Origin: Gemmatimonadaceae bacterium | GTDB lineage: Bacteria; Gemmatimonadota; Gemmatimonadetes; Gemmatimonadales; Gemmatimonadaceae | Direction of reading: 5' to 3' | Assembly: GCA_016720905.1 (NCBI GenBank) | Contig: JADKJT010000003.1 | Span: 1 to 64,000 of the forward strand | Length of the DNA stretch: 64,000 bases | In this document: positions 45,194-54,834 of the stretch, one piece after another | How positions within the stretch are numbered: position 1 is the first letter of the stretch | How the letters are laid out: each line of letters opens with the position of its first letter | Position numbers and translations under genes: made by a program | Notes under the pieces: generated by a model | The model's input: the letters and a program-made list of their open reading frames with translations, nothing else | Database searches by the model: none | Told to the model about the DNA's origin: nothing

Positions 45194-46384
45194 CTAGGCG
45201 GCAGACAATGTCGAGTGACGCCTGGCGAGTGGCTGATGACGGCTTGACAGGCAGGTGTTGCCAATCACCTCAATGACCCGTTCCTGTTCGTGCCGCGTGA
45301 GTGAAGATCCGCTGGGCAGGCACAACCCCCGCGCAAACAGATCGTCAGCCACGCTGCCACCGATCGCGTCGCTTCGACGAAACACCGGTTGCTGGTGCAT
45401 CGGCTTCCATACGGGTCGCGCTTCGATGTTCGCCGCCTCAAGCGCCACACGCACGGTCTCCGGCTCCGCACCGAACTCCTGACGGTCAATGGTCATCACG
45501 CTCAACCAGCGATTGGCGCGACTCCCCGTCGACCCGAACGTTTCTTCGGGCATGAAGTGGACACCCGGCAGCGCACCGAGTGCCGCATCATAGCGATCAA
45601 AGACCGCGCGCCGTGCCGCCACCCGATCCTCGATGACACGCAGTTGGCCTCGCCCGATGCCGGCCAGCACGTTGCTGAGCCGATAGTTGTAGCCCACACG
45701 GGTATGCTCGTAGTGCGGGACCGGCTCGCGCGCCTGTGTGGCCAGCATGCGCACGCGTGCGGCGATATCCGCGTGCGGGGTCACCAGCATCCCACCGCCC
45801 GATGTCGTGATGATCTTGTTGCCGTTGAACGAATAGAAACCGACATCGCCGAACGTGCCGGCCGCACGCCCCTTGAACCGGGATCCGAGTGCCTCGGCGG
45901 CATCTTCGATGAGCAGCACCTCATGACGCGCGCAGGCCTCAGCGATCGCTTCGACATCCGCGCACTGTCCGTACAGGTGCACCAGCACCACGGCGCGAGG
46001 CAGCGCCCCGCGCCTCGCGGCGTCATCGAGTGCCTCGGCCAGCAGCAGCGGGTCCATGTTCCAGGTGGAACGGTCGCTGTCAACAAAAACCGGCGTCGCA
46101 CCGACGTATCGAATGGGAAATGCGCTGGCCGCAAACGTCAGCGAACTGACCCACACGGTGTCGCCCTCGCCGATGCCAAAGGCCAGCAGGGCGAGATGCA
46201 AGGCGGCGGTGCCGGAACTCAAGGCGATCGCGTGCGGTGTCTCGACGTATGCAGCGAGTTCGCGCTCGAACGCGTCCACGTGCGGGCCGAGCGGCGCGAT
46301 CCAATTGGAACGGAACGCTTCGGTGACGAGGGCGAGTTCGTCCTCGCCCAGGTGTGGCGGAGAGAGATAGATGCGATCGGACAT
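45194..46384 (-). CDS. DegT/DnrJ/EryC1/StrS sugar aminotransferase (PglE-like)
   Basis: A 396-residue PLP enzyme that transfers an amino group to a nucleotide-linked 4-keto sugar. Signatures are RIYLSPPHLGEDELALV, AIALSSGTAALHLALLA, LIEDAAEALGSRFKGRAAG and the PLP lysine in FSFNGNKIITTSGGGM (sequence GFYSFNGNKIITTSGGG), as in PglE/LegC-type enzymes. It is last in a run of sugar transferase, PglD-like acetyltransferase and this gene with no gaps. The set matches the end of the UDP-di-N-acetylbacillosamine pathway. The required 4,6-dehydratase (PglF) is not in the window. Confidence 0.87.
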   Translation of the reverse strand: MSDRIYLSPPHLGEDELALVTEAFRSNWIAPLGPHVDAFERELAAYVETPHAIALSSGTAALHLALLAFGIGEGDTVWVSSLTFAASAFPIRYVGATPVFVDSDRSTWNMDPLLLAEALDDAARRGALPRAVVLVHLYGQCADVEAIAEACARHEVLLIEDAAEALGSRFKGRAAGTFGDVGFYSFNGNKIITTSGGGMLVTPHADIAARVRMLATQAREPVPHYEHTRVGYNYRLSNVLAGIGRGQLRVIEDRVAARRAVFDRYDAALGALPGVHFMPEETFGSTGSRANRWLSVMTIDRQEFGAEPETVRVALEAANIEARPVWKPMHQQPVFRRSDAIGGSVADDLFARGLCLPSGSSLTRHEQERVIEVIGNTCLSSRHQPLARRHSTLSAA

Positions 46385-47047
46385 TCAGGAAGCCAATGAA
46401 AGGGCACGGGCGGGAACGCCGACAGCGGTGACACCGTCGGGGACATCACGGGTCACCACCGCTCCCGCGCCAATGACGCTCCACGCGCCAATGCGCACGG
46501 CGGGAATGCACGTGGCGCGCGCGCCGAGATCGGCGCCCGCCGCGAGGTGTACGTTGCCGGCGAGGGTGACGGCGGGTGCCAGTGTGCACCAGTCGCCAAG
46601 CCGACAGTCGTGGCTCACGTCGACATGGCGATTGAGTATGGAGAATGCGCCGATGGCGATATCGATCGTGAGAATGGCGCCGGCGTGGATTTGCACACCT
46701 TCCCCGAGGGTCACCCGCGCGAACGGCGGGACGCTGGGATGCACGAGCACGGGAAACGCGCGCACGAACGCGCGGATGCGTTCGACCACGCGGCGGCGCG
46801 CATCCGGATTGCCGATGCCAAGTGCCACGTCGACCTGTCCGGCCCGTGCCGCCAGGTACGAACCATCGCCGAGGACGCGGAGATCACCGATCAGGCGTCC
46901 GTGCATGGCGGCATCATCGTCGAGATATCCGAGCAACCGCCATGGTGCGCCCGCGTCGATCATACTGGTCAGCAGCAGCGCGACCTCACGACCGTGGCCG
47001 CTCGCGCCGTACACCACGATGGGTGTTGGCATCGACGTCGTCATCAT
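46385..47047 (-). CDS. PglD-like sugar O/N-acetyltransferase, left-handed beta helix
   Basis: A 220-residue enzyme. The N-terminal nucleotide-sugar-binding fold has IVVYGASGHGREVALLLTS and DVALGIGNPDARRRVVERI. The hexapeptide-repeat beta helix follows (VTLGEGVQIHAGAILTIDI, HVDVSHDCRLGDWCTLAPAV, VRIGAWSVIGAGAVV). This is the layout of PglD/NeuD acetyltransferases, and the catalytic His-Asp pair appears as VDVSHDC. The ATG at 47047 overlaps the sugar transferase stop (ATGA). It probably acetylates the amino-sugar produced by the adjacent aminotransferase. Confidence 0.87.
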   Translation of the reverse strand: MMTTSMPTPIVVYGASGHGREVALLLTSMIDAGAPWRLLGYLDDDAAMHGRLIGDLRVLGDGSYLAARAGQVDVALGIGNPDARRRVVERIRAFVRAFPVLVHPSVPPFARVTLGEGVQIHAGAILTIDIAIGAFSILNRHVDVSHDCRLGDWCTLAPAVTLAGNVHLAAGADLGARATCIPAVRIGAWSVIGAGAVVTRDVPDGVTAVGVPARALSLAS

Positions 47048-47673
47048 GCGGTTTCCGATGGGCCGGTGAAGCGTGGCATGGTGGCGTGGCCGGGCTGGGC
47101 AATCCCTTCTGCCGCGAAGACCTGGTGCACGGTTCGCACCATGATGCGCACATCGAGTCCAAAAGTCCGATGCTCGACGTACCAGACATCGTGCGAAAAT
47201 CGTTCGTCCCATGAGCTGGCGTTGCGCCCATTCACCTGCGCCCATCCGGTGATGCCGGGGCGCACATCATGCCGGCGACGTTGCGCCGGGGTGTAGCGCG
47301 GCAAGTACTCCATCAGCAGCGGCCGCGGACCAACCACGGACATGTCTCCGCGGAGAACGTTCCACAGTTCGGGCAGTTCGTCGAGACTCGTGGCGCGCAA
47401 GAACTGACCAAACGCGGTCAATCGCCGGGAGTCCTCGAGTGGTGTCCCGTGTTCGTCCACCGCGTCCCGCATGGTGCGAAACTTGACAAGTGTGAATGGG
47501 CGCCCCGCCAGGCCCGGCCGTTGCTGCCGGAACAACACCGGCGACCCGAGTGCGAAATGGACGGCTATCGCAACAGTCATGAGGACCGGAGCGAGCAGCA
47601 CCAGCAGCATCGAGGCAACGAGAATATCGAAGGCGCGCTTGATCACAGGCGGAGAATTCGCGGGCGAAGACAA
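47044..47673 (-). CDS. PglC-like initiating phosphoglycosyltransferase
   Basis: A 209-residue monotopic bacterial sugar transferase that moves a sugar-phosphate from a UDP-sugar to undecaprenyl phosphate, starting glycan synthesis. The reentrant membrane helix is near residues 17-40 (LVASMLLVLLAPVLM). The catalytic Asp-Glu pair is in ATSLDELPELWNVLRGDMS, followed by VGPRPLLMEYLPRYTP and RPGITGWAQVNGRN. The small size without extra helices is the PglC type rather than WbaP. Operon position next to PglD- and PglE-like genes suggests a diacetamido sugar substrate. Confidence 0.9.
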   Translation of the reverse strand: MSSPANSPPVIKRAFDILVASMLLVLLAPVLMTVAIAVHFALGSPVLFRQQRPGLAGRPFTLVKFRTMRDAVDEHGTPLEDSRRLTAFGQFLRATSLDELPELWNVLRGDMSVVGPRPLLMEYLPRYTPAQRRRHDVRPGITGWAQVNGRNASSWDERFSHDVWYVEHRTFGLDVRIMVRTVHQVFAAEGIAQPGHATMPRFTGPSETA

Positions 47674-47737
47674 TGTGGGTCTGGACGTCCAGTCACGACG
47701 CGATACGGTCGTGCATCACGCCTTGGAGTATCGGCTG

Positions 47738-50182
47738 CTACGCGGCGCTGGAGACGCCCGCGATGGAACCGTGCGGAATTCGTGCCGTTGGTGTGACGCC
47801 CGATTCCGGCACCGGAACACCTCGCCGCACGGCGTCGTACAGGGCCTCGTGCAGATCCAGCACGTGTTCCTGTGCCGCCACTTGACGGATCCAGGCCGAA
47901 GCGCGCAGCACCCGCGTTCGCGTGGACTCGCGGTCGGTCAACACGATGCGCAGTCGATCCGCGAGTCGCGCCACGTCGCCAATCGGGTACAGCCACCCGC
48001 GGTCGTCGCCCAGCAGGTCGGTCGATCCGCGCGCGCTTGAGGCGATAGCGGGAACCTCCATGGCCATGGCCTCCAGTAGACACCGTGGGAGTCCCTCGCG
48101 TGTGGATGCGAGGACCAGGGCGTCCGCCGCGCCAACCAGCGCCGGACAGTCATCGCGCTGGCCAAGGAAACGCACATGCATATCGACGCCGAGCGCTCGC
48201 GCGTGCCGTGTCACCGCGGGGCGCAACGGTCCTTCCCCAATGAACCACACGAGTGGTATCGCGTGGGTGGCCTCATCGCGCAGACGCGCCAGCGCCGCGA
48301 CGACATCATGCTGACGCTTGTTACGATTGAACTCACCGACCACGGCCACCACCGGCCGAGACGAATCAACGCCCAGTCCCTGACGTACGCGCTCGCGTTC
48401 GGCCGGTGCGAGCGGACGGTATCTGGTGACATCGACGCCGATGCCGGGATGCTGCACAAGATGTCCCGCAGCGGCCAGCCGATCACGGCAGGCCAGCTCC
48501 GCGTCATGTGCGTTCATGACGACCAGATAGTCGGTCCATCGTGCCGCGCGGCGCTCAATCCAACGGAACAGGGCATTGCGGATCCGCGATCCGGCGGGAT
48601 GCGCGTGAAACCCGTGAGCCGTGTATACGACGCGTGCAGCGGCATCGTGTCGCAAGGCAAATCGCGTCAGGAACGCGGCAATCGGGGTGTGCACGTGCAC
48701 GATGTCGTAGGCACCGGCCCGGGTCACGTCCCGAATACGGCGAATGGCCGACAGATTACGTCCGCTGAACGGATTCCGCCCCCAGGCAATGCCGAACGCG
48801 GAATCAAAGTGTGGCGCGATGACCCCGTCGGTATCGGCGCCCGCGGCCAGTGCATCCACGCGCCACCCATGAGCACGGAATCGATCGGCCAGCGGCAGCA
48901 GAAACGCGCGCACGGTGGTTGCAACGGTTGCGACCATCAGGACACGGGGCGCTGACGCCGTGCTCCGATTGCCAACCGTGCTCGGGACAGGGGGCGTGCG
49001 CGCGACTGACGTCTGCGCCCAGAGCGACATGTATGCCTCTCCTTCGCGTTGGGCACTGAACGAGGTGCGTACCCGCTCCACGGCCCGTTGTCCGCGGACC
49101 GCGAGAACGGTCCGGTCGGCCCGCAATTGCCTCCACGCTGCCGCTATCGCCCCGGCGTCGCCCACGCGAACCACCATGCCGGTATCGCCAACCATGTGGG
49201 CCGCGTCGCCGACATCGGTTACGACGCACGGCACGCCGCACGCCATGGCCTCCGTGATGGCATTGGGGCTGCCTTCGCTGCGTGAGGACAGCGTGACAAC
49301 ATCACAGGCATTCATGACGGCAGGGATGTCCCGGCGTTCGCCAAGCCGCAGCACGCGTGACACAAGCTCGGGATGGGCGCTCATGAGGCGACGGATCCGC
49401 ACATCGAGCGGCCCCCGGGCCCCGAGCTGCCCCGGTGCCGTTCCCGTACCCGCCAGCAGGTACCAGGTGTCGCGATCCGCCGTCGCATGTCGCTTGACAG
49501 CGTCCAGAAACGTGTCGTGGTCCTTGAGCGGATCCACCCGCGCAATCAGACCAACCACGAAGGCCTGGCTGGGGATTCCGAGTTCCTGCCGAATCCGGAT
49601 GCGCGCATTCCGATCGGGGCGAAAACGGTCGATGTCCACGCCGTTGGGGATGACACAGGTTGACGCGGCGGTGTAGCCGCGGGCCATGTGTTGCGACGCG
49701 GACCGATGGCTGTTGTACACGATGCGACGCGGCTGTCGCGCTATCAGTGCGCTGACCCGGATGATCGCGCGCAGGACGCGCGATTCTTCGGACCATGCGT
49801 CCAGCGCGTGTCGCACGTTCCAGAGCACCGGACCCGTGTGCGCGCCCGACAGCGCCAACAACGACGCGGCGAGATTGCCGTGGTACATCCAGCCTTGCAC
49901 GGCGGTGGGACGGAACTCCCGCACGAGGCGGCGCAACGCCCCGAGCGCCCGTGGGGCGATGGCACCCCGGGCGAGCCCGAGCGTGTGCACGTCAATGCCA
50001 AGCGTCTGCAACTCCACGCCCCGCGTACCGGCCGTCGTCAACGACACCACCGCATGGGTCGCGTCGGGTGTGCTGCGCGCGATGACGCGCAGGAGACTCG
50101 CTTCCGCACCGCCGGTCCCCAGGCCGGTGATGATATGCAGAATTCGCGGGCGCGCGGCGTCGACGACGAGGCGGACGGTCAT
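47738..50182 (-). CDS. Tandem GT4-GT4 glycosyltransferase fusion
   Basis: One uninterrupted frame of 814 residues encodes two glycosyltransferases of family GT4. The first (about 1-375) has ILHIITGLGTGGAEASLL, VIPNGVDIDRFRPDR and the nucleotide-sugar-binding LSSRSEGSPNAITEAMACG. The second (about 390-814) begins PRVLMVATVATTVRAFLLP, then DIVHVHTPIAAFLTRF, GEFNRNKRQHDVV and LASTREGLPRCLLEAMAME. A linker of about 15 residues rich in Pro, Ser and Thr separates them. It may catalyse two consecutive sugar additions. The ATG at 50182 lies 17 bases after the Wzz-like gene; a stop lost by a sequence error is less likely but possible. Confidence 0.85.
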   Translation of the reverse strand: MTVRLVVDAARPRILHIITGLGTGGAEASLLRVIARSTPDATHAVVSLTTAGTRGVELQTLGIDVHTLGLARGAIAPRALGALRRLVREFRPTAVQGWMYHGNLAASLLALSGAHTGPVLWNVRHALDAWSEESRVLRAIIRVSALIARQPRRIVYNSHRSASQHMARGYTAASTCVIPNGVDIDRFRPDRNARIRIRQELGIPSQAFVVGLIARVDPLKDHDTFLDAVKRHATADRDTWYLLAGTGTAPGQLGARGPLDVRIRRLMSAHPELVSRVLRLGERRDIPAVMNACDVVTLSSRSEGSPNAITEAMACGVPCVVTDVGDAAHMVGDTGMVVRVGDAGAIAAAWRQLRADRTVLAVRGQRAVERVRTSFSAQREGEAYMSLWAQTSVARTPPVPSTVGNRSTASAPRVLMVATVATTVRAFLLPLADRFRAHGWRVDALAAGADTDGVIAPHFDSAFGIAWGRNPFSGRNLSAIRRIRDVTRAGAYDIVHVHTPIAAFLTRFALRHDAAARVVYTAHGFHAHPAGSRIRNALFRWIERRAARWTDYLVVMNAHDAELACRDRLAAAGHLVQHPGIGVDVTRYRPLAPAERERVRQGLGVDSSRPVVAVVGEFNRNKRQHDVVAALARLRDEATHAIPLVWFIGEGPLRPAVTRHARALGVDMHVRFLGQRDDCPALVGAADALVLASTREGLPRCLLEAMAMEVPAIASSARGSTDLLGDDRGWLYPIGDVARLADRLRIVLTDRESTRTRVLRASAWIRQVAAQEHVLDLHEALYDAVRRGVPVPESGVTPTARIPHGSIAGVSSAA

Positions 50183-50199
50183 GAGGACGAATCGACGAA

Positions 50200-51252
50200 C
50201 TAGGCGGCGCGGCGATCGCGGGCAAGCATTCGCCATGGCCGACGCAAGTCCTCCGCGGTTTCGCGCGCCAACTGTTCCACTTCGGCCGCCGCTTCCGGAC
50301 TGGCCGTGGTGAACCGTCGACGCCATTCCATGGCGATCAGGAGTGCGAACAGGAGTGTGCCGCTGGCGATCGCCGCGAACAGCCCTTTGAGCACCAACTT
50401 GCGGCTGTCCGGCAATGCGGGTCGCACCGGGGCCTCAACGATGGAGATCACCGGCACGTTGCGGACTTCTTCCATGCGGGACTGCTCCAACGACTGTGCG
50501 AGTCCGACCACCACCTGCTGGCGAAGGCTGACGTCGCGACGCAGCCGATCTTCCTGCAGGACGAGTTGCGGCCCACCGGTGAAGGCCCGGTTGCCACGCA
50601 GGAAGCCTTCGAGGCGATCCTCCGCCTGTCGGAGTTCCGCTCGCGCGACCGCCAACCGCTCATCCGTGAATCGCCGCTCCTGTGCGGCAATGGTCTGCTG
50701 GGCACTGATGTTGAGGGCATTCAATTCACTGATGGCCTGCGCAACCACCTGACGCGCCAATTCCGGATCGGCCAGCTTCACGCCGATGCGCACAATGCCG
50801 GTCTTGAGTCCGACGGACGTCGTCACCCGATTGCGCAGTTCGCGCAACGCCAACTCAGCTCGGGGCGCTGTCGCCAGTGCGGACGGCACGAGATGCGCCA
50901 CGAGGTCGATCGGGCGAGCGTCTGCGCCGGTGTATTTCGCCGCGAGCAAGCGACGCAGCATTCCATCACTGCGCAGCACGTCGGCAAAGTAGTCAGGGCT
51001 CTGACCGGCCTGTCCGGTGGGGACGGCCACACCGAACTGCGCGGCCAACCCGGCCAACCGGGACACATTGCCGGACGACGACTGTGCCACGATCGCGCCC
51101 TGCGCGCTCCAGCTGCGATCGCCGAGGAGACCGACAGCGATCACGACCGCAGCGGCGATGGTTGGCAGCAGGAGCATCACACGTCGACGCGCCAACAGGA
51201 GGCGGATGAGGTCGAGCGGACCCAGTCCGCTCAAGGGCAAAGTGGAAGTCAT
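50200..51252 (-). CDS. Wzz/GumC-like polysaccharide chain-length protein
   Basis: A 350-residue inner-membrane protein with two membrane helices, near residues 25-43 (VMLLLPTIAAAVVIAVGLL) and 290-310 (LFAAIASGTLLFALLIAM). Between them lies a large periplasmic domain with coiled-coil (RRFTDERLAVARAELRQAE) and the typical proline-rich approach to the second helix (VEAPVRPALPDSRKLVLKG). Such proteins set the chain length of Wzy-made polymers or take part in export. It lacks a fused tyrosine kinase. The start overlaps the upstream glycosyltransferase stop (ATGA). Confidence 0.85.
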   Translation of the reverse strand: MTSTLPLSGLGPLDLIRLLLARRRVMLLLPTIAAAVVIAVGLLGDRSWSAQGAIVAQSSSGNVSRLAGLAAQFGVAVPTGQAGQSPDYFADVLRSDGMLRRLLAAKYTGADARPIDLVAHLVPSALATAPRAELALRELRNRVTTSVGLKTGIVRIGVKLADPELARQVVAQAISELNALNISAQQTIAAQERRFTDERLAVARAELRQAEDRLEGFLRGNRAFTGGPQLVLQEDRLRRDVSLRQQVVVGLAQSLEQSRMEEVRNVPVISIVEAPVRPALPDSRKLVLKGLFAAIASGTLLFALLIAMEWRRRFTTASPEAAAEVEQLARETAEDLRRPWRMLARDRRAA

Positions 51253-52460
51253 TGGCGATCGCCAGAATGAGGTATCAACGATTGAAATGCCGCGCAGGTG
51301 AGCGCTGCTGATCGATCAAGGGTGAAGTCCGCCAGAATGCGCAGCCGGCAACGGGCGGACAGTGCGGGAGACCGTCGGGCGATGACCCGCGCCAGGCCCG
51401 CCGCGAAGGACGCCGCATCGCCGCAGGGCGAGACGTCGCCAAGCGAGCCGACGATCTCCGCCGATGCGCCGGTGTCCGTCACCACGGCCGGTACGCCGCA
51501 GAGCATGGCCTCCGCCACCACGTTGGGAAATCCCTCCCGCGCGGACGAGAGCGCGAGTACGTCGAAGGCGCTGTAGACGGCGGACAAGTCCGATCGACCA
51601 CCGATGAAGGACACGCGATCGGCGATGCCATGGCGTGTCGCCGCGTCGCGAAGCACTTCGAGGCGTGCCGCGCTGCCTTCACCGACGCAAACCAGCTTCA
51701 CCCGCGGATCGTTGCCGGCGAGCCGCGCGAACGCGTCGAGCAGCAGCTCGTGGTGCTTCACGGGATCAAGCCGACCAACGTGCCCGATGACGATGTCGCT
51801 CGGGGATACCGACCAGGAGGCACGAATGACGCGACGGCCGACTGGGTCGGGCGAGAAGCGGGCAGGGTCGATGCCGTTGGGCACGACCATCCCGTAGGGT
51901 GCCCGCGACGCCAACCGATTGAAGTCGTTCAGTCCGGCGAGGCTGTTGGCGATCAGCAGATCGGCGAACCGGGCAAACCGCCGTGTGAGTTGACGCACCG
52001 CCCGGTCGCGCGCACCATCCACCTGCTGAAAGTACTGACTGGAGCGAAGTCCGAGGACCACGCGCACTCGCGGCGCCAGCGTGCGCGCGGCGAGCGCCAT
52101 CAGCCACTGCACATCGAGAAAGGCATACAACACGTCCGGCGCCGTGCGTCGGATCACGCGTGCCAGCGCGGGTATGGCCGCCGGGGAGAACGCCAGCGGA
52201 CGCACCAGCACGTCCAGTGACAGGCCTTCGGCCTCGACAATCTGCCGCAAGGGCCCATCCGCAAGGGCGACGATATGCACGGCGTGTCCGCGACGCTGCA
52301 ACGAGCCGGCCAATGCAATGGCCTGATGCTCGGCGCCTCCAACACCCAACCCGCCCAGCAACATCAGAATCGTCAGCGGGCGCTCGCCCTCTGCGGCGCC
52401 GTGACCCGTGACGGCACGATGACTTCCGGTGATACGCAGCTGCCGCTGAGCCGATGTCAT
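51249..52460 (-). CDS. Glycosyltransferase family 4
   Basis: A 403-residue GT-B enzyme. The N-terminal Rossmann domain shows ILMLLGGLGVGGAEHQAI, the hinge has MVVPNGIDPARFSPDP, and the donor-binding domain has GHVGRLDPVKHHELLLDAF and the E-x7-E signature in SSAREGFPNVVAEAMLCG. Donor and acceptor are unknown. It is embedded between the polymerase and Wzz-like genes with 4-base overlaps on both sides. Confidence 0.9.
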   Translation of the reverse strand: MTSAQRQLRITGSHRAVTGHGAAEGERPLTILMLLGGLGVGGAEHQAIALAGSLQRRGHAVHIVALADGPLRQIVEAEGLSLDVLVRPLAFSPAAIPALARVIRRTAPDVLYAFLDVQWLMALAARTLAPRVRVVLGLRSSQYFQQVDGARDRAVRQLTRRFARFADLLIANSLAGLNDFNRLASRAPYGMVVPNGIDPARFSPDPVGRRVIRASWSVSPSDIVIGHVGRLDPVKHHELLLDAFARLAGNDPRVKLVCVGEGSAARLEVLRDAATRHGIADRVSFIGGRSDLSAVYSAFDVLALSSAREGFPNVVAEAMLCGVPAVVTDTGASAEIVGSLGDVSPCGDAASFAAGLARVIARRSPALSARCRLRILADFTLDRSAALTCAAFQSLIPHSGDRQ

Positions 52461-53728
52461 TGGTGATCACCGGCCGGGGCCACAGGCAGGGCGGCCGTGA
52501 GGGCGACGCCAAATAGGACGAACGCATCGTCGAGCACGTTGTGACTGAACAATCCCCACAATCCGACAAACACAACGAAGGCCCGCGCCGTTGCCACGCG
52601 CACGTCGGCGTTGCCCGCGTCACCCGTTGTGTGACGCTGATACGGTGCCGCGCGCCAACCCAATACCAGCAGGACCGGTACCAGCCATGCGCCCAGGAGT
52701 CCGTATTCGGCGAGATGACGCACGTAGATATTGTGCGTGGATTCCGGCTCGCTCCATTCAATGGTCGCGCCGGTACCATGTCCGCCGACGGGCCGTTCGC
52801 CGAACAGCTCCACGGCTCGCATTGCGAGATGGGATCGAGAGGAGGCACTGACATCGGCGCCCAGCTGTTCCTTGTTCCCGATGGCGAGTCGTTGCCGCAC
52901 GAATTGCTCGGCGCCGCCGCCGAGATATCCAAGCTGTCCACTGGCCAGCATGGCGCCCGCAGCGGACAATGCCATCGTCACGCCCACGGCGAAGGTGATG
53001 GCCAGTCGCTTGCCACGTACCGCGCGCGACACGATCAGAAAGGCGATCACCATCACCCAACACAGCAACGCCCCGCGCGAGAGCGTCGTAAAGACGCCCA
53101 CGGCGATCAGCAGGAGATACGGCTCGCGAAGCCGTGTGGGGACGGCGGGCAGTCCCAGCAGCATGCCGGCGATCAGGGCGGCGCCGGTGATATTGGGATT
53201 GACGTAGAAACCGGCCGAGCGTCCCAGCGACATGCTGAACGCCATGGGATGGGTGATCTCCCAGAGATTCATCGCGACCGCGGCGAGACTGGCGATCACC
53301 ACGGCACCCCGCGCAATCCGTCGCACGCGCGGATCCGCCAACAGAATGACGAACGCGATGAGCTGCAGCGAGGACAGCGTGCGCGTGAGCACTTCCTGCA
53401 GTGCGACGTCGCTCCCCGACGACCAGAGAAAGGCGGCCATGGCGACGCTCGCGCTGGCCAATGCCCAACCCATGATGGCGCCGCTACCCAACCGCGACAG
53501 GTCGAGCAGCACGGCCATACCCGTGAGCGCGAAGATCACCAACATGATGGCCAGCGGCGGTGCCGGCAATCGCCCCGTATTCCATCCCCAGGCCGCCGCA
53601 CTGGAGAAGAGCGCGCTGATCGCGAGCAACGCCGCCACGATGCGCACGCCTCGCGCGACATTGCGCCAATCGCCCGGCAGTGACACCGCAGGGCGCGCTG
53701 ATGCCAGCATCATCGAGGAGGCGGTCAT
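52457..53728 (-). CDS. O-antigen ligase/polymerase family membrane protein (Wzy-like)
   Basis: A 423-residue protein with about ten membrane helices. The Wzy_C signature region includes PVGGHGTGATIEW and STHNIYVRHLAEYGLLGAW, with a preceding TLSRGALLCWVMVIAFLI. Such proteins polymerise lipid-linked repeat units or ligate O-antigen. Because flippase, Wzz-like and initiating transferase genes are all present, a polymerase role in a Wzx/Wzy-dependent pathway is the best reading. It overlaps both neighbours by 4 bases. Confidence 0.85.
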   Translation of the reverse strand: MTASSMMLASARPAVSLPGDWRNVARGVRIVAALLAISALFSSAAAWGWNTGRLPAPPLAIMLVIFALTGMAVLLDLSRLGSGAIMGWALASASVAMAAFLWSSGSDVALQEVLTRTLSSLQLIAFVILLADPRVRRIARGAVVIASLAAVAMNLWEITHPMAFSMSLGRSAGFYVNPNITGAALIAGMLLGLPAVPTRLREPYLLLIAVGVFTTLSRGALLCWVMVIAFLIVSRAVRGKRLAITFAVGVTMALSAAGAMLASGQLGYLGGGAEQFVRQRLAIGNKEQLGADVSASSRSHLAMRAVELFGERPVGGHGTGATIEWSEPESTHNIYVRHLAEYGLLGAWLVPVLLVLGWRAAPYQRHTTGDAGNADVRVATARAFVVFVGLWGLFSHNVLDDAFVLFGVALTAALPVAPAGDHQ

Positions 53729-54834
53729 GCGGCCATCCGGGATGATGTTCGCACCGTCGACAACACCGCATCCCAGGCGCTGAGCACCACGGCAGGCGCG
53801 AAACGGGTAGCGGCACGCTGTGCCTCGCCCCCCAGCCGTGTGCGGAGCGCACCATCCTCCATCAGCATGGCCATCGTTTCCGCGAGGTGGAGCACGTCTC
53901 CCACGGGCACCAGACAGCCCGCGGCGTCGTCAGCCAGCAGATCTGAAGGACCGGAGTCACAACGCGTCGCGACACAGGCACAGCCCTGCGACATCGCCTC
54001 CAGCAACGCGTTGGGAAACCCCTCGTACCGGGAAGGCAATGCAAACACCGCGGCGGCACCGAGTGCTCGATCGGGATCGGCTGTGCGCCCGGGCATGGTG
54101 ACGCGTTCGACCAGCCCCAATGTGTCGACCAGCGATTGCAGGGCGGATCGCTCAGGCCCCTCGCCAAGAATGCGCAGTTGCCACGACGGAAATTCACTGG
54201 CCAACATCGCGAAGGCGCGAATCAGGACGTCGAATCCCTTTTGCGGGACAAGGCGTCCGAGCGCGACGACGATGTGGTCGCGCGCTCCCGCTGCGGTCGT
54301 GGGGCCGGCAATCGGCCGCAGCGGATTCGGGATGACCGCCACGCGAGCAGGGGACACGATATCGTCGGCCCAGCGCCGCACCGCCTCGGTCTGCACGACC
54401 AGCGCCGAAGCCGAGGGATAGGTCAGTCGCCGCAGCAGGCTCCACGCGCGCCCGATATCATGGTGCCGCGGGTCGATGCGCTCCGAAACGACCACCGGCA
54501 CGGACAGCCCGCGCGCCGCCAGCAGTGTCAGCACGTTGGTCCGATCCGTAAAACTCACCACCACGTCCGGTCGGGCGGCGCGCAAGGCGGCGCGCATGAC
54601 GCGTGCGCGAAGCACGTTGGCGCGCAGCGCATCGTTGGCGGTCCGGCTGCGCGACGCCAGATCGAGCGCCCGCCGATGCACGCCCGTCGGGACGGCATAG
54701 AAGTCGTGCCGACCGTCATCAAGCGTCAACAGCGTGACATCGTCTCCCCGTGTCGCCCATGCGGCACAGAGTTCCGTCATCACGCGTTCCGCGCCTCCGG
54801 CGCCCAGGGACGCGATTACGCCGCAGATGCGCAT
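53725..54834 (-). CDS. Glycosyltransferase family 4
   Basis: A 369-residue GT4 enzyme: ICGVIASLGAGGAERVMTEL at the N-terminus, AVIPNPLRPIAGPTTAAG at the hinge, HIVVALGRLVPQKGFDVLIR, and the donor-site LPSRYEGFPNALLEAMSQGC. The closest types are UDP-GalNAc/GlcNAc transferases of capsule and LPS clusters, but specificity cannot be read. Its start lies 19 bases inside the flippase gene. Confidence 0.9.
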   Translation of the reverse strand: MRICGVIASLGAGGAERVMTELCAAWATRGDDVTLLTLDDGRHDFYAVPTGVHRRALDLASRSRTANDALRANVLRARVMRAALRAARPDVVVSFTDRTNVLTLLAARGLSVPVVVSERIDPRHHDIGRAWSLLRRLTYPSASALVVQTEAVRRWADDIVSPARVAVIPNPLRPIAGPTTAAGARDHIVVALGRLVPQKGFDVLIRAFAMLASEFPSWQLRILGEGPERSALQSLVDTLGLVERVTMPGRTADPDRALGAAAVFALPSRYEGFPNALLEAMSQGCACVATRCDSGPSDLLADDAAGCLVPVGDVLHLAETMAMLMEDGALRTRLGGEAQRAATRFAPAVVLSAWDAVLSTVRTSSRMAA

